Source of the DNA: Planctomycetota bacterium
GTDB lineage: Bacteria > Planctomycetota > Phycisphaerae > UBA1845
Assembly (NCBI GenBank): GCA_013151185.1
Contig: JAADIU010000184.1
Span: forward strand, 1-37,208
Reading direction: 5' to 3'
Length of the DNA stretch: 37,208 nt
The notes beneath the pieces were generated by a model, which made no database searches, was not told the origin of the DNA, and saw only the letters and a program-made list of their open reading frames with translations. The translations under genes and the position numbers were made by a program. Of this stretch, positions 1 through 8,751 are shown piece by piece; the stretch's first letter is position 1; each line of letters opens with the position of its first letter.

Positions 1-1537
1 CGTTGCGATCGATGGTAGGTTGGTCGATGGCATGGTCTGTTCCGCCGGAGTGACGAATGACCTCGTATATCGGGTCCCACACTCTGCCGATGGTGTAGCG
101 CTCGCTGATTCTCATCACCAAATCGTAGTCCTCGCCATAGTTCCTACACTGCGGATCGTCATTGACGCCAAACCCACCCACGTCCGCAATCACGCTGATA
201 AGTGCAGAGCGGGGCGCACCCGCCCCACCGATGCGTAACAAATTGTTCCTACCATTGTCAGCCGTCCACTCTTCATGCGTCACTACGGGCACGCGTTTGT
301 CGCGCGTAATCGCCCCGGTATCCTCGTCCAGAACCCAAACTTCGTACGAACCGATTACCATACCCACCGTGGGATCAGATTCATAGACCTTCAAAAGTTT
401 TTCAACAGCGTCCGGTTTGAGGCGGTCATCCGAGTCCAACTGCACATAGTACCTACCCTTCGCCGCAGCGATACCCGAGTTCAGACAGAGTCCTAGGTTG
501 TTCACATCGACGATGATGAGACGGACGTCTGGCGCGCTCGCAATATACCGCTCGCCCCCCTCCATGTACTGACGCACAGCCTCACATGTCGGATCTTCGG
601 CGCCTCCATTGACCACGACAATAACCTCGACACCATCAACGGTCTGCTGGCGTACGCTCTCAATTGCTCGGCCAATAAACTCAGGCCGCCGATTTACTGG
701 TATGACGACGCTCGCGATGATCTCTTCAAGCGTACTTTCCCTAGCGGGATCTTCGACGACATCACATACATGTTCTCCTGGGGTAAGGTACGCCCCCGTT
801 CGTTGCAGATGTTTCGTGAGGGCATCTTCCATTTCCTCTTGCGTACTCTTATCCTGCAGAAGATAGTCGAACACGTCGTGCGCCTTACCGGGCGACCGGA
901 CGCAATATAGCGAACCCGCGTAGCGATTGGCCACATGTGCTGCTTTGTGGTTTTCGGTCATCTTGAGGCGTAGGTCGTAAGTGTCTGCTGCTTTGTACCG
1001 CTCGCAGAAACCCCCGACCTCGCGAAGCAGCACAGTAGGAAACATGAGGGCAGAGCCAAAGTCGGCAGTATCCACCAACCTACCCTCGTGCCAATCGAGA
1101 AGATGGTTTTCAGCTCGCGTACCGTCGGTAGCGATAAGCTCATAGTCAGCGTAGACGAATCCCGTATCGCTACATCGCAGCGCCGCCATGAGCATCGTTC
1201 GCACTGCAGATCGCTTCAGGATGACCTGATGCACAGCGTTAAAGACGGCAACAAAATATTCACCCGTTGCCGCACTGATTGCTGCGTTATACATCTGTGC
1301 TCGATTTGCAAATTCTCCGGGTACAACACGGATGCGTTCTGCGTCCACGCCATCAAGCGCAACATCCTCGGCAGCACCCCCAATCCCTCGCCCATCGATC
1401 ACGAGGACTTCGACCATCCCATGATCCTGATCGGTAGCCGAACGGAGCATGGCCAGGAATTCGGCGTCCGAATAGGGAAGCTCGTTCGTCAGCACGAGCG
1501 TAATAGAGACGCGATGCTTATCCAAATCAAGAATCAT
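1..1537 (-). CDS. Glycosyltransferase with two tandem GT2 (GT-A) domains; 3' end truncated by the window edge
   Basis: Stop-free minus frame absent from the ORF track because its stop lies off the window. Reads MILDLDKHRVSITLVLTNELPYSDAEFLAML... then a second domain IIASVVIPVNRRPEFIGRAIESVRQQTVDGVEVIVVVNGG...GRYYVQLDSDDRLKPDAVEKLL. Start codon inferred. Confidence 0.82.
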   Translation of the reverse strand, partial: MILDLDKHRVSITLVLTNELPYSDAEFLAMLRSATDQDHGMVEVLVIDGRGIGGAAEDVALDGVDAERIRVVPGEFANRAQMYNAAISAATGEYFVAVFNAVHQVILKRSAVRTMLMAALRCSDTGFVYADYELIATDGTRAENHLLDWHEGRLVDTADFGSALMFPTVLLREVGGFCERYKAADTYDLRLKMTENHKAAHVANRYAGSLYCVRSPGKAHDVFDYLLQDKSTQEEMEDALTKHLQRTGAYLTPGEHVCDVVEDPARESTLEEIIASVVIPVNRRPEFIGRAIESVRQQTVDGVEVIVVVNGGAEDPTCEAVRQYMEGGERYIASAPDVRLIIVDVNNLGLCLNSGIAAAKGRYYVQLDSDDRLKPDAVEKLLKVYESDPTVGMVIGSYEVWVLDEDTGAITRDKRVPVVTHEEWTADNGRNNLLRIGGAGAPRSALISVIADVGGFGVNDDPQCRNYGEDYDLVMRISERYTIGRVWDPIYEVIRHSGGTDHAIDQPTIDRN

Positions 1538-1591
1538 AGCCAGATCGTAGCAAACTCCGTCCACGTCCACCAGACACAAGACGCAGCGCGA

Positions 1592-3409
1592 TCACAACCG
1601 ACCATCTGCCGCAGCACCTCGACCGGCGAGCAGGTAACCCCACACGAATGCAACGGCGCTTCCAACCGGCGCATTCCAAGGCCACGCCAGATTGATGAAA
1701 GACATCTCTCCATTTGCATTCGTTTCGGTTCCGAAATACCCGCGATAGCAGATGCCAACCATCAACGCCAGACCAACCATCAGCGTGAGCGTTTGTAGCC
1801 AAGGCGGCAGGACGAACCGCTCCCTCGCCTCTGTTGGGTGACTGCGTTTGCGAAGCAGGATGAACCAGGCGATGAGCATGGCGCATGCCGCCGAAATGCA
1901 GACGATCTTCGCCCACGGTTGATGCCAACTGAGTGCGAACACGGTGAACAGACTAAGCACCGACGACCATGCAAAACCCCGGCCATCGATTTTGAGAGGA
2001 AGGAACGCGAGGGCGAATCCGGCAAAGAGTCCACCGCTAACATATGTCGCAAGCGCAAGGGCTAGGTTCAGGATTCCATCATAATACTGACGCACATAAC
2101 TCACGACGAAAGCCATGAGGCATAGCAATACCGCAGAACCTAGAACAAACATTCGCGAAACCCGCACAGTTCGTGCGTCCTCGCCAGCTTCGTTGATCTC
2201 GTAATCGGCCTCCCGGTCCCTCTGCGCTTCAATCTTGCGTCGTCGCATCGGTAGGTAGAACGCGGACATGAGTGTTTGACTGAGGGCGGCCATGATGGAA
2301 TCTAGGCTGCTAATCGCTGCCGCCAGAATACCAGCGATAATGAGCCCCTTCATTCCAATCGGCAGAGTATGAATAATGAAAATGGGGAATATGTTATCCG
2401 AGTTCTCCTGATACAACGCCAAGGCGTTTCCTTGCAGTGGGTTGGCTTGGTAGTAGGCGTAGAGACCTGCTCCTACCATCAGAACCGCCAGCGTAACCAG
2501 TTGGCTTAGCGAGCTACCAATGATCGCCCACCTCGCCGCTCGCTCGTCCTTACAACAAAACATGCGTTGTGCAATCAGTTGATCCGTGCCATACGCGCCC
2601 AGCCCCCCCCAAGTGGCAGCGAAGACAGCCGCCCAGATCGTGTACGGCTCGGTGAACGTCGAACGTAGATCCCAGAACTGAAACTTGCCGGCTTCGGTAC
2701 CCACTTGAATGAGTTCGCCCCACCCACCATCGAGCTTGTAGCAAATCGTAACGAAAGCGCAGATCGCTCCGATGACGAACACGAGGAACAGCATCACGTC
2801 GGTCCAAATGACGGTGGAGATCCCACCCATCAAGGTCCACAGAACAGCCACCGTACCGATGACGCATACCGCCCAGGCAAACGGTGTTACTCCTGTGGCA
2901 CCGGCAAGCCACTCTAGCTCACTATGCAACACAACCTGAAGAATTAACGCTGTCAGATAGACCCTCGCAGATTGGGCAAGGATACCGCCAACGCTGAATA
3001 GCACCGTACTAGCGGATCGAGCGACGCTCCCAAGTTTGTTGCCCATGTAGTCGTACGGGCTGTATATTTCGCGGCGGTAGTAGGCAGGGACAAGAACGAA
3101 CCCGACGATCAGGCGAGAGAAAAACGCACCGAAGACGCCAAGCTGTAGGTAAGTAAAATTACCGCCCGCCCCGAACACCATCGCGGGCACGCCGATGAAT
3201 GTCACCGCGCTGATTTCGGTAGCAATGATGGAACCACTGACGGCATACCACGGTAGCTTGCGCCCACCCAGGAAGAAGTCACGCATGGTAGCTTGCTTGC
3301 CCGCCATCGCGTGGCCGATGTAGGTGGTCAAGGCGAAGTATGCAACAACGACGCCCCAATCCCACAGCGTAAAGCTACCACCCGAAGCTGCCACCAGTCC
3401 GTCGGTCAA
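1592..3409 (-). CDS. Sodium:solute symporter (SSS family)
   Basis: 605 aa, many TM segments; DFFLGGRKLPWYAVSGSIIATEISAVTFIGVPAMVF and downstream SSS-like motifs. Overlaps murQ stop by 4 nt. Confidence 0.93.
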   Translation of the reverse strand: MTDGLVAASGGSFTLWDWGVVVAYFALTTYIGHAMAGKQATMRDFFLGGRKLPWYAVSGSIIATEISAVTFIGVPAMVFGAGGNFTYLQLGVFGAFFSRLIVGFVLVPAYYRREIYSPYDYMGNKLGSVARSASTVLFSVGGILAQSARVYLTALILQVVLHSELEWLAGATGVTPFAWAVCVIGTVAVLWTLMGGISTVIWTDVMLFLVFVIGAICAFVTICYKLDGGWGELIQVGTEAGKFQFWDLRSTFTEPYTIWAAVFAATWGGLGAYGTDQLIAQRMFCCKDERAARWAIIGSSLSQLVTLAVLMVGAGLYAYYQANPLQGNALALYQENSDNIFPIFIIHTLPIGMKGLIIAGILAAAISSLDSIMAALSQTLMSAFYLPMRRRKIEAQRDREADYEINEAGEDARTVRVSRMFVLGSAVLLCLMAFVVSYVRQYYDGILNLALALATYVSGGLFAGFALAFLPLKIDGRGFAWSSVLSLFTVFALSWHQPWAKIVCISAACAMLIAWFILLRKRSHPTEARERFVLPPWLQTLTLMVGLALMVGICYRGYFGTETNANGEMSFINLAWPWNAPVGSAVAFVWGYLLAGRGAAADGRL

Positions 3410-4356
3410 TTGTCATTATCCAGGATAGCCGCCAGTTGACCATCGTGTTGCTCGAGAAGCCGCTGCGCACCCGGTCGATCCGTCTGCCTCGCCTGCATGA
3501 CCAGCGCGCATTTGACGTGCCCCTCAGCACGTTCCAAGAGAGCAAGAGCGGCATCGCGATCCAAACTTGTGACGGCTTGGATCTGGCGAATGCCGCGATC
3601 AACAAGCTTCGTATTGGCTTTGGTATTTACGTCGACCATCAGGTTGCCGTATACTTTACCGATTCGGATCATGCTGATGGTAGTGACCATATTCAATACC
3701 ATTTTGGTAGCAGTACCGGCTTTTAGACGGGTGCTTCCCGCGATGACCTCTGGACCCACCAGAACACGGATCGACACGTCGGCTGTGTCTGGCACATGTT
3801 CACCAGTGACGCACGCAAAGAAAATCGTTTTCGCCCCCAACGCCCTCGCCCGAATCAGCGCACCATGAACGTAGGGAGTTGTGCCCCCGGTACTGATGCC
3901 AAAGACCACATCACGCGGACCGACCTGCCTGTCGTCGATGGCCGCCGCCCCATCTTCCGGCGAATCCTCCGCACCTTCGACGGCTTGAGTCAATGCTGCG
4001 CTTCCACCGGCAATGATACCTTGAACCATGTTCGGGTCAGAAAGAAATGTCGGCGGACATTCTGAGGCGTCGAGCACGCCAAGTCTGCCACTCGTGCCCG
4101 CCCCGACATAAATGAGTCGGCCTGCGTTGTTGAACGCCTCGACCACAAGTTCGATCGCATCACAAATTTCCGAACGGACAGCTGCAACGGCACGCGCAAC
4201 CGAAGCGTCTTCGGCATTGATCACATCGAACGCATCAACAACGCTCATGCGGTCGATGGACCGCGACGCTTCATTGCATAGTTCGGTCAGAAGTTTCCCA
4301 CGATCTTTCAAATCCAATTCCCCTAACTGCCCGTTGACAAGGCCTTTGACAGGCAT
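3406..4356 (-). CDS. murQ: N-acetylmuramic acid 6-phosphate etherase
   Basis: 316 aa; GRLIYVGAGTSGRLGVLDASECPPTF, FGISTGGTTPYVHGAL, TRLKAGTATKMVLNMVTT, YGNLMVDVNTKANTKL. Confidence 0.95.
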   Translation of the reverse strand: MPVKGLVNGQLGELDLKDRGKLLTELCNEASRSIDRMSVVDAFDVINAEDASVARAVAAVRSEICDAIELVVEAFNNAGRLIYVGAGTSGRLGVLDASECPPTFLSDPNMVQGIIAGGSAALTQAVEGAEDSPEDGAAAIDDRQVGPRDVVFGISTGGTTPYVHGALIRARALGAKTIFFACVTGEHVPDTADVSIRVLVGPEVIAGSTRLKAGTATKMVLNMVTTISMIRIGKVYGNLMVDVNTKANTKLVDRGIRQIQAVTSLDRDAALALLERAEGHVKCALVMQARQTDRPGAQRLLEQHDGQLAAILDNDN

Positions 4357-4405
4357 GGTATCTTACGGGTTTTGTTGATGGATATCATGGAGGAATATTG
4401 ATGGC

Positions 4406-4997
4406 ATGCGGGGGCGTTACAGGCGGGAGCAGCAGGATTTCGGCGTGTTGACGTGTGAATTGCCGAAGTCGCCTGGGCATCCGTTCTACTCGAAGCTCAA
4501 TCAGCTCTTCGATCGGGCGTGTACTTTGGGATACTCTTTATCGGATACATGGAACGTCTTTCATCGCAGCGTGCCATCGCATGGCGCTGCAGTGACAGCC
4601 GTTCACTCCAATCGTTCCTCGGTTACGCGATCACTGCCACGACGCCGGATCATTCATCGCTCACTGTGATTCGCCAACGGCTTCCTCTCGACATACACGA
4701 AGCGGTATTCACCTTCGTTCTATCGATCGCCAAAATAGAGAAGCTACTACAGGGAAAGTCGGCGGCTATCTACTCCACATTAATCGAGACGGACGCGGCG
4801 ATGAAGTCGATCGTGCGGCGCGATACGGAAGTTCGTAGTGTTCACTCCTTATGTGTCCGAGTAGTAGCTTCGCCCATGTATGCAAGACAGGCGGTGCGCG
4901 ACGTAGCCGGTTTCGGGGTCTGTACGATGTGACGGAACGATACCTAAGATATGTTGTCGGCAAGAACCTAGGGATATGCCTCCGGCAAGAAGCTTAG
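4406..4997 (+). pseudogene. Internally deleted IS1182-like transposase relic in three frames
   Basis: Frame a (from 4406): ELPKSPGHPFYSKLNQLFDRA. Frame b (4519-~4834): VYFGILFIGYMERLSSQRAIAWRCSDSRSLQSFLGYAITATTPDHSSLTVIRQRLPLDIHEAVF...AAMKSIVRRDTE. Frame c (~4866-4997): SFAHVCKTGGARRSRFRGLYDVTERYLRYVVGKNLGICLRQEA*. Together they follow the N- to C-terminal order of IS1182-like transposases with blocks missing. Confidence 0.75.
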
Positions 4998-5326
4998 GTA
5001 TGTCGCGCTTAGAACGTCGGAGTCATCATGCGCGTTTTGTTTGATATAGGTAAACCAAGAACGCTGCACACGGGTGGCGGGGGAGACCCTTCGGCCCATT
5101 GGACTGGAATCGCGGCTGTATTCGGCATGTTACGCCCAATGGGCAACCGATGGACACATCGAATCAGATGGGCCATAATTGCGGGCTAAAAAATCGGCGA
5201 TCGCCACAGCACTACGATTCCGCGTCACATTCTTGCCGTCGTCCCGAAAACTGGATTCTTCAGCGGGCTACTCAACACTGCAGGTGATCCGACAACCAAA
5301 ACGACCTGTCCGACGCGACGCCCGCG

Positions 5327-5347
5327 GTAGGGTGGGCCATGCCCACC
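5327..5347. repeat. REP-like palindromic intergenic element
   Basis: gtagggtgggccatgcccacc contains the perfect hairpin GTGGGC-CAT-GCCCAC in non-coding DNA; resembles a palindrome I recall as common in planctomycete genomes (not searched). Confidence 0.4.
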
Positions 5348-5447
5348 TCTGGGCGAACCCATTTTTGACTGTCGACAATCGACGCGGTTAGACGATCCTC
5401 ATTGCGGAAGCGCCTACGCGATGACTGAGTTTGGGTGGAGTTGAGGC

Positions 5448-6197
5448 ATGCTATACGCTGCTGCGATATTCTGGCTGGTTGTCATCTTGCTCAGCGCCTC
5501 AGGTGTGTACGTCCTTTGGGTGGGTATGGTGCCATCGCGCATCGTCAACATCGTTCTCCTCCCGGGCACGCTCGCTGCCCAACTGGGCCACGTCCTCGGC
5601 CTGTTTGTCACTGGAGGAACCGTCGAGGGGACGTCGCTGATCTCTGACGATGGGTCGGCTGAGCCAAAACAGACGGTAAGTCCAAAATCCAGAATCCCAT
5701 TCGTGGGCCCGCTGATCGTCGGCGTCCTTCCGTTGGTCGTATGCTCAGCCGGGATCTTTCTGTCGGTTCGGTTGCTTGGCGGTCCAACGGTGGACGATTT
5801 GATTTCGGGCGATGTCGTTCGCGCGCTGCCACTGGGCGTTGCCGCGTTTTGGGATTTGCTCCGCAATCAAATTGACTTGATGGAGCAGATGCTCGCCGTC
5901 GCCTCGCGTGTGGGGCAAGCCGATTGGCGCGCTTGGCTGTTCATTTATCTAGCGATTTGCCTCACCGTGCGGATGGCCCCCCTACCGGGAAATCTTCGAG
6001 GCGCACTAATAGCCATTACCGCGCTGGGCGTCGTCACATTTCTCACGGGATTGGTGTTCGAGCCAACGCGTTCCTTCGTCGAACGTGGCTGGGGTTTGTT
6101 GAGTTTGACGGCAACAACCTTGCTTCTTCTACTGCTGTTGAGCGCATTGATCCGTGGCGGGGTTACTCTGATGCAGGTGTTGATTCGCCGGATTTAG
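5448..6197 (+). CDS. Hypothetical integral membrane protein
   Basis: 249 aa, several hydrophobic segments (MLYAAAIFWLVVILLSASGVYVLWVG; VTFLTGLVF; LLLLLLLSALIRGGVTLM); no family recognised. Confidence 0.72.
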   Translation: MLYAAAIFWLVVILLSASGVYVLWVGMVPSRIVNIVLLPGTLAAQLGHVLGLFVTGGTVEGTSLISDDGSAEPKQTVSPKSRIPFVGPLIVGVLPLVVCSAGIFLSVRLLGGPTVDDLISGDVVRALPLGVAAFWDLLRNQIDLMEQMLAVASRVGQADWRAWLFIYLAICLTVRMAPLPGNLRGALIAITALGVVTFLTGLVFEPTRSFVERGWGLLSLTATTLLLLLLLSALIRGGVTLMQVLIRRI

Positions 6198-6214
6198 TGC
6201 ACCGTGCGTCTCAA

Positions 6215-6655
6215 TGAACGATCACTCGGCCATGTTCAGCCATGAGCCGTGCTTGGGCATATGTACCACCGTATACACCACTTCGATCTTTTCGATCAGG
6301 CGTCGCGACTCGGCTGGCGTGAACGCCTCATACAAACACGACAGCCGGTGCGTATTCAGATTGTCCATCACCAGCGTGATCCGCTTGGCTTGCGGATAAT
6401 ACACGTCCACAAGTTCCTTCATCTGCTCCGTAAAGTCCAACTTGGTCAGACGCGCGGTCACGTTTACACGCCGCCAACCGCCCAGCGGCTCAACCATCAT
6501 GAACAGGTTGGCTGTTCCGTTGCGAACGTAGTTGTAGTCATGGCATTCGGTCCGAATGCCGCTGTCGGGATTTGTTTGCAAACCTCCCCGACCCGTTGCT
6601 TGCTCCTTTCGTCGAAGCACACCACCGGACGATTGGGATCAATCGAGTTCTTCAG
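6215..6655 (-). pseudogene. IS630-family transposase fragment, truncated at both ends and frameshifted
   Basis: Frame 1: SIDPNRPVVCFDERSKQRVGEVCKQIP; frame 2: DYNYVRNGTANLFMMVEPLGGWRRVNVT...ITLVMDNLNTHRLSCLYEAFTPAESRRLIEKIEVVYTVVHMPKHGSWLNMAE*, stopping inside the conserved HGSWLNMAE region. Confidence 0.82.
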
Positions 6656-6992
6656 AACCGGAACCTGCATTTGATGGGCCGACACCGGCTGCGGTGTTGA
6701 TGTGCTCGGCGCGGTTGGCCACCTTGCGGTATCCAAGATAGTGGACCAACTCGAAAATCTCGGAGATGGTCGGATAGGGTCGTTCGTTGATCCGCTTGTA
6801 GTCGTCAACGACCATGACGAATTCGAGCAGATCGTCTGACAGCTCCCCTTCTTCCGCAGCCCGGCGAACTTCGCCGCGACGGCGGCCGGGACCGCGACGT
6901 CGATCGAGACCGGCTCGCCGATCGACCGACTTGCTTCGTCGATCCGATTTCTCACCGCTCCTGCGATCGTTGCCTTCGGTGTACTGGGTCAT
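6639..6992 (-). CDS. Small Arg-rich hypothetical protein
   Basis: MTQYTEGNDRRSGEKSDRRSKSVDRRAGLDRRRGPGRRRGEVRRAAEEGELSDDLLEFVMVVDDYKRINERPYPTISEIFELVHYLGYRKVA...; ORF extends to 7031 but ATG at 6992 preferred. 3' end abuts the IS630 relic. Confidence 0.55.
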   Translation of the reverse strand: MTQYTEGNDRRSGEKSDRRSKSVDRRAGLDRRRGPGRRRGEVRRAAEEGELSDDLLEFVMVVDDYKRINERPYPTISEIFELVHYLGYRKVANRAEHINTAAGVGPSNAGSGSEELD

Positions 6993-7091
6993 GGCGTTCG
7001 TTCCTTCCAGCAATCCGACCCCGCTTGCCACCTGTCCGGCCCCGCTCGGTTGCGTTGGGCGACATCGGGCGGGCCTCAGACGAGCCCGGGA

Positions 7092-7532
7092 TCAATCCAT
7101 TTCCCCATCATCGAGGCCGTCGTCGGTATCATACTCATCGTCAAGATCATCGAGGTCGGTGAGATCATCATCATCGTCGCCGGTGAGTTCTTCCTCATCG
7201 AGGTCATCGTCGACCGGTACATCGCCCTCATCCAGATCAGAATCGAACACGTCTTCGTCGTCAACTTCGACCTGGTCCTCATCGCTGGCGACGATTTCGG
7301 ACGCTGCCGTGTGCATCTGGTCGGGCACCAACACACCGATCCCGCGCGGCAAGATTGTATACGCAGCCTCTCCGCTCAGATCGTGGTCCAACATCGCCGG
7401 GATATTATTCTGCTCCAGCAATTGCTTAATGCGCCGCGCCTGCTTCAACTCCGATGCAAAAATCACCGGCACAAATTCTGGATGGGTCGTCTCAACACCA
7501 ACCTGTTCCGATCCTATCGACTCGTGTAGCAT
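7092..7532 (-). CDS. DUF2007-like protein with a strongly acidic C-terminal tail
   Basis: FVPVIFASELKQARRIKQLLEQNNIPAMLDHDLSGEAAYTILPRGIGVLVPDQMHTAASEIV followed by ~65 residues dominated by D/E. ATG at 7532 preferred over ORF start 7604. Confidence 0.7.
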   Translation of the reverse strand: MLHESIGSEQVGVETTHPEFVPVIFASELKQARRIKQLLEQNNIPAMLDHDLSGEAAYTILPRGIGVLVPDQMHTAASEIVASDEDQVEVDDEDVFDSDLDEGDVPVDDDLDEEELTGDDDDDLTDLDDLDDEYDTDDGLDDGEMD

Positions 7533-7629
7533 GTGACAGTTCGTCCCCCTGTTTGAAATCGTCGTACCCTTTGGACAAACACCCGCATACGCAAAGACCT
7601 GCATCTACCAACACCCACATCGCACACCT

Positions 7630-7718
7630 CATCGGCCAGTGGGTGGCCCATCCCTTCCAGGGGTGGGGGAACAGATTGCGGCACTGTTCAGTCAGCGGCA
7701 CTGTTGAATCATTTGGAG
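7630..7718 (+). repeat. Intergenic hairpin plus GCGGCACTGTTC element, copy A, with 17-bp tail duplicated
   Basis: catcgg...CCATCCC-ttcca-GGGGTGG...gattGCGGCACTGTTCAGTCA|GCGGCACTGTTGAATCAtttgg; same layout as copy B at 9695-9761 on the minus strand. Confidence 0.5.
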
Positions 7719-7751
7719 GCCAGATTAACACCCGCGGCGATCAATGGCTTC

Positions 7752-8534
7752 CTAACCATCGCCTCCCACCAGCGCACAAAGTCTTGCGGCTTCCTGACGG
7801 TTCAATCGCGCCGTATCCTCCAACACCACGTCGAGCCGCTTCCCGTCCGCGGATCGGGCCACGGGTTCGAGCAAGACAACATCGGCTAAACGCTGCGACC
7901 GCAAGTCGAATCGCTCGGTCACGATCGAAAGGCACGTTGCGAAATCAACACCCTCCATCGCCACCGACAAGCGATTCATCGAGGCCACACACCCGTTTGA
8001 ATATACAAACGTAACTTCAAACGCAAGTCCAAGCTGACGGATCGCCTCCTCGGCCAAAGCGTCCACCAATTCGATGTCGCCGCTGGGCAGTTCCGCCTCC
8101 GGAAATGCAACGTTTTCCTGTCGATCAGCCACCCGAGCCGCCGCCAGAACCAAGGCCGCCGAATCCTGCTTTTGCAGCCAGATCGTCGTACCGTCGAGGT
8201 CCCAACCCACCAATCCAAACGCCCTTTCCGCCAGGAGTCTCGCCGTGTTAACATCGAGAGTCGTGGAAGTGCAGTACAACCGCGTCGCCGATCCTATCCG
8301 CTCGCGATCGACCTGCGATCCCATGACGAACGGTTGACCGAGCCGCCAGCGATCGATCCGCGATCTCAAGACGAACGGCTGACCGGTGGCCTGCGAAATG
8401 CGGGTCACCAATGCCGTACCGCTCAGCCCCTCTGCGGGCCAGGCAAGCTCCTGCACGGGCGTCGCGGATTCTGGTGCCTCTGCAAGAAGACTGGCCAGAA
8501 GAATCGACAGTGCTATGTGGATACACGAAGGCAT
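7752..8534 (-). CDS. Hypothetical secreted protein, possibly with STN/secretin-like N-terminal domains
   Basis: ORF to 8720; ATG at 8534 gives a signal-peptide-like start MPSCIHIALSILLASLLAEAPESATP. STN-like reading is weak inference from LDVNTARLLAERAFGLVGWDLDGTTIWLQKQ. Confidence 0.6.
   Translation of the reverse strand: MPSCIHIALSILLASLLAEAPESATPVQELAWPAEGLSGTALVTRISQATGQPFVLRSRIDRWRLGQPFVMGSQVDRERIGSATRLYCTSTTLDVNTARLLAERAFGLVGWDLDGTTIWLQKQDSAALVLAAARVADRQENVAFPEAELPSGDIELVDALAEEAIRQLGLAFEVTFVYSNGCVASMNRLSVAMEGVDFATCLSIVTERFDLRSQRLADVVLLEPVARSADGKRLDVVLEDTARLNRQEAARLCALVGGDG
8295..8384. repeat. 45-bp in-frame tandem duplication
   Basis: Encodes GQPFVLRSRIDRWRL|GQPFVMGSQVDRERI (minus strand). 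Confidence 0.85.
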
Positions 8535-8751
8535 AATCAAAATCCCGTTGACGAGAGGCGGTAATTTTGTCCTACCTGAAGCCTCCCTGTCAAACACGTA
8601 CCGAGTGAACGGATGGCCGGTGTCGCCGAGGACTTCATGCGCCCACTTGAAAGAATAGCCAACAGCCACCTTCGCGGATACGATCATGGCTTGGAGCAAT
8701 CGAGAACCGCCCCACCGCAACCGTTAATTCGGCAGACAACGAGCATCGAAA

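Noticed and set aside
1088-1798. 236-aa plus-strand ORF
   Set aside because: Antisense to the GT2 and SSS genes, His/Arg/Thr-rich shadow translation with no family features.
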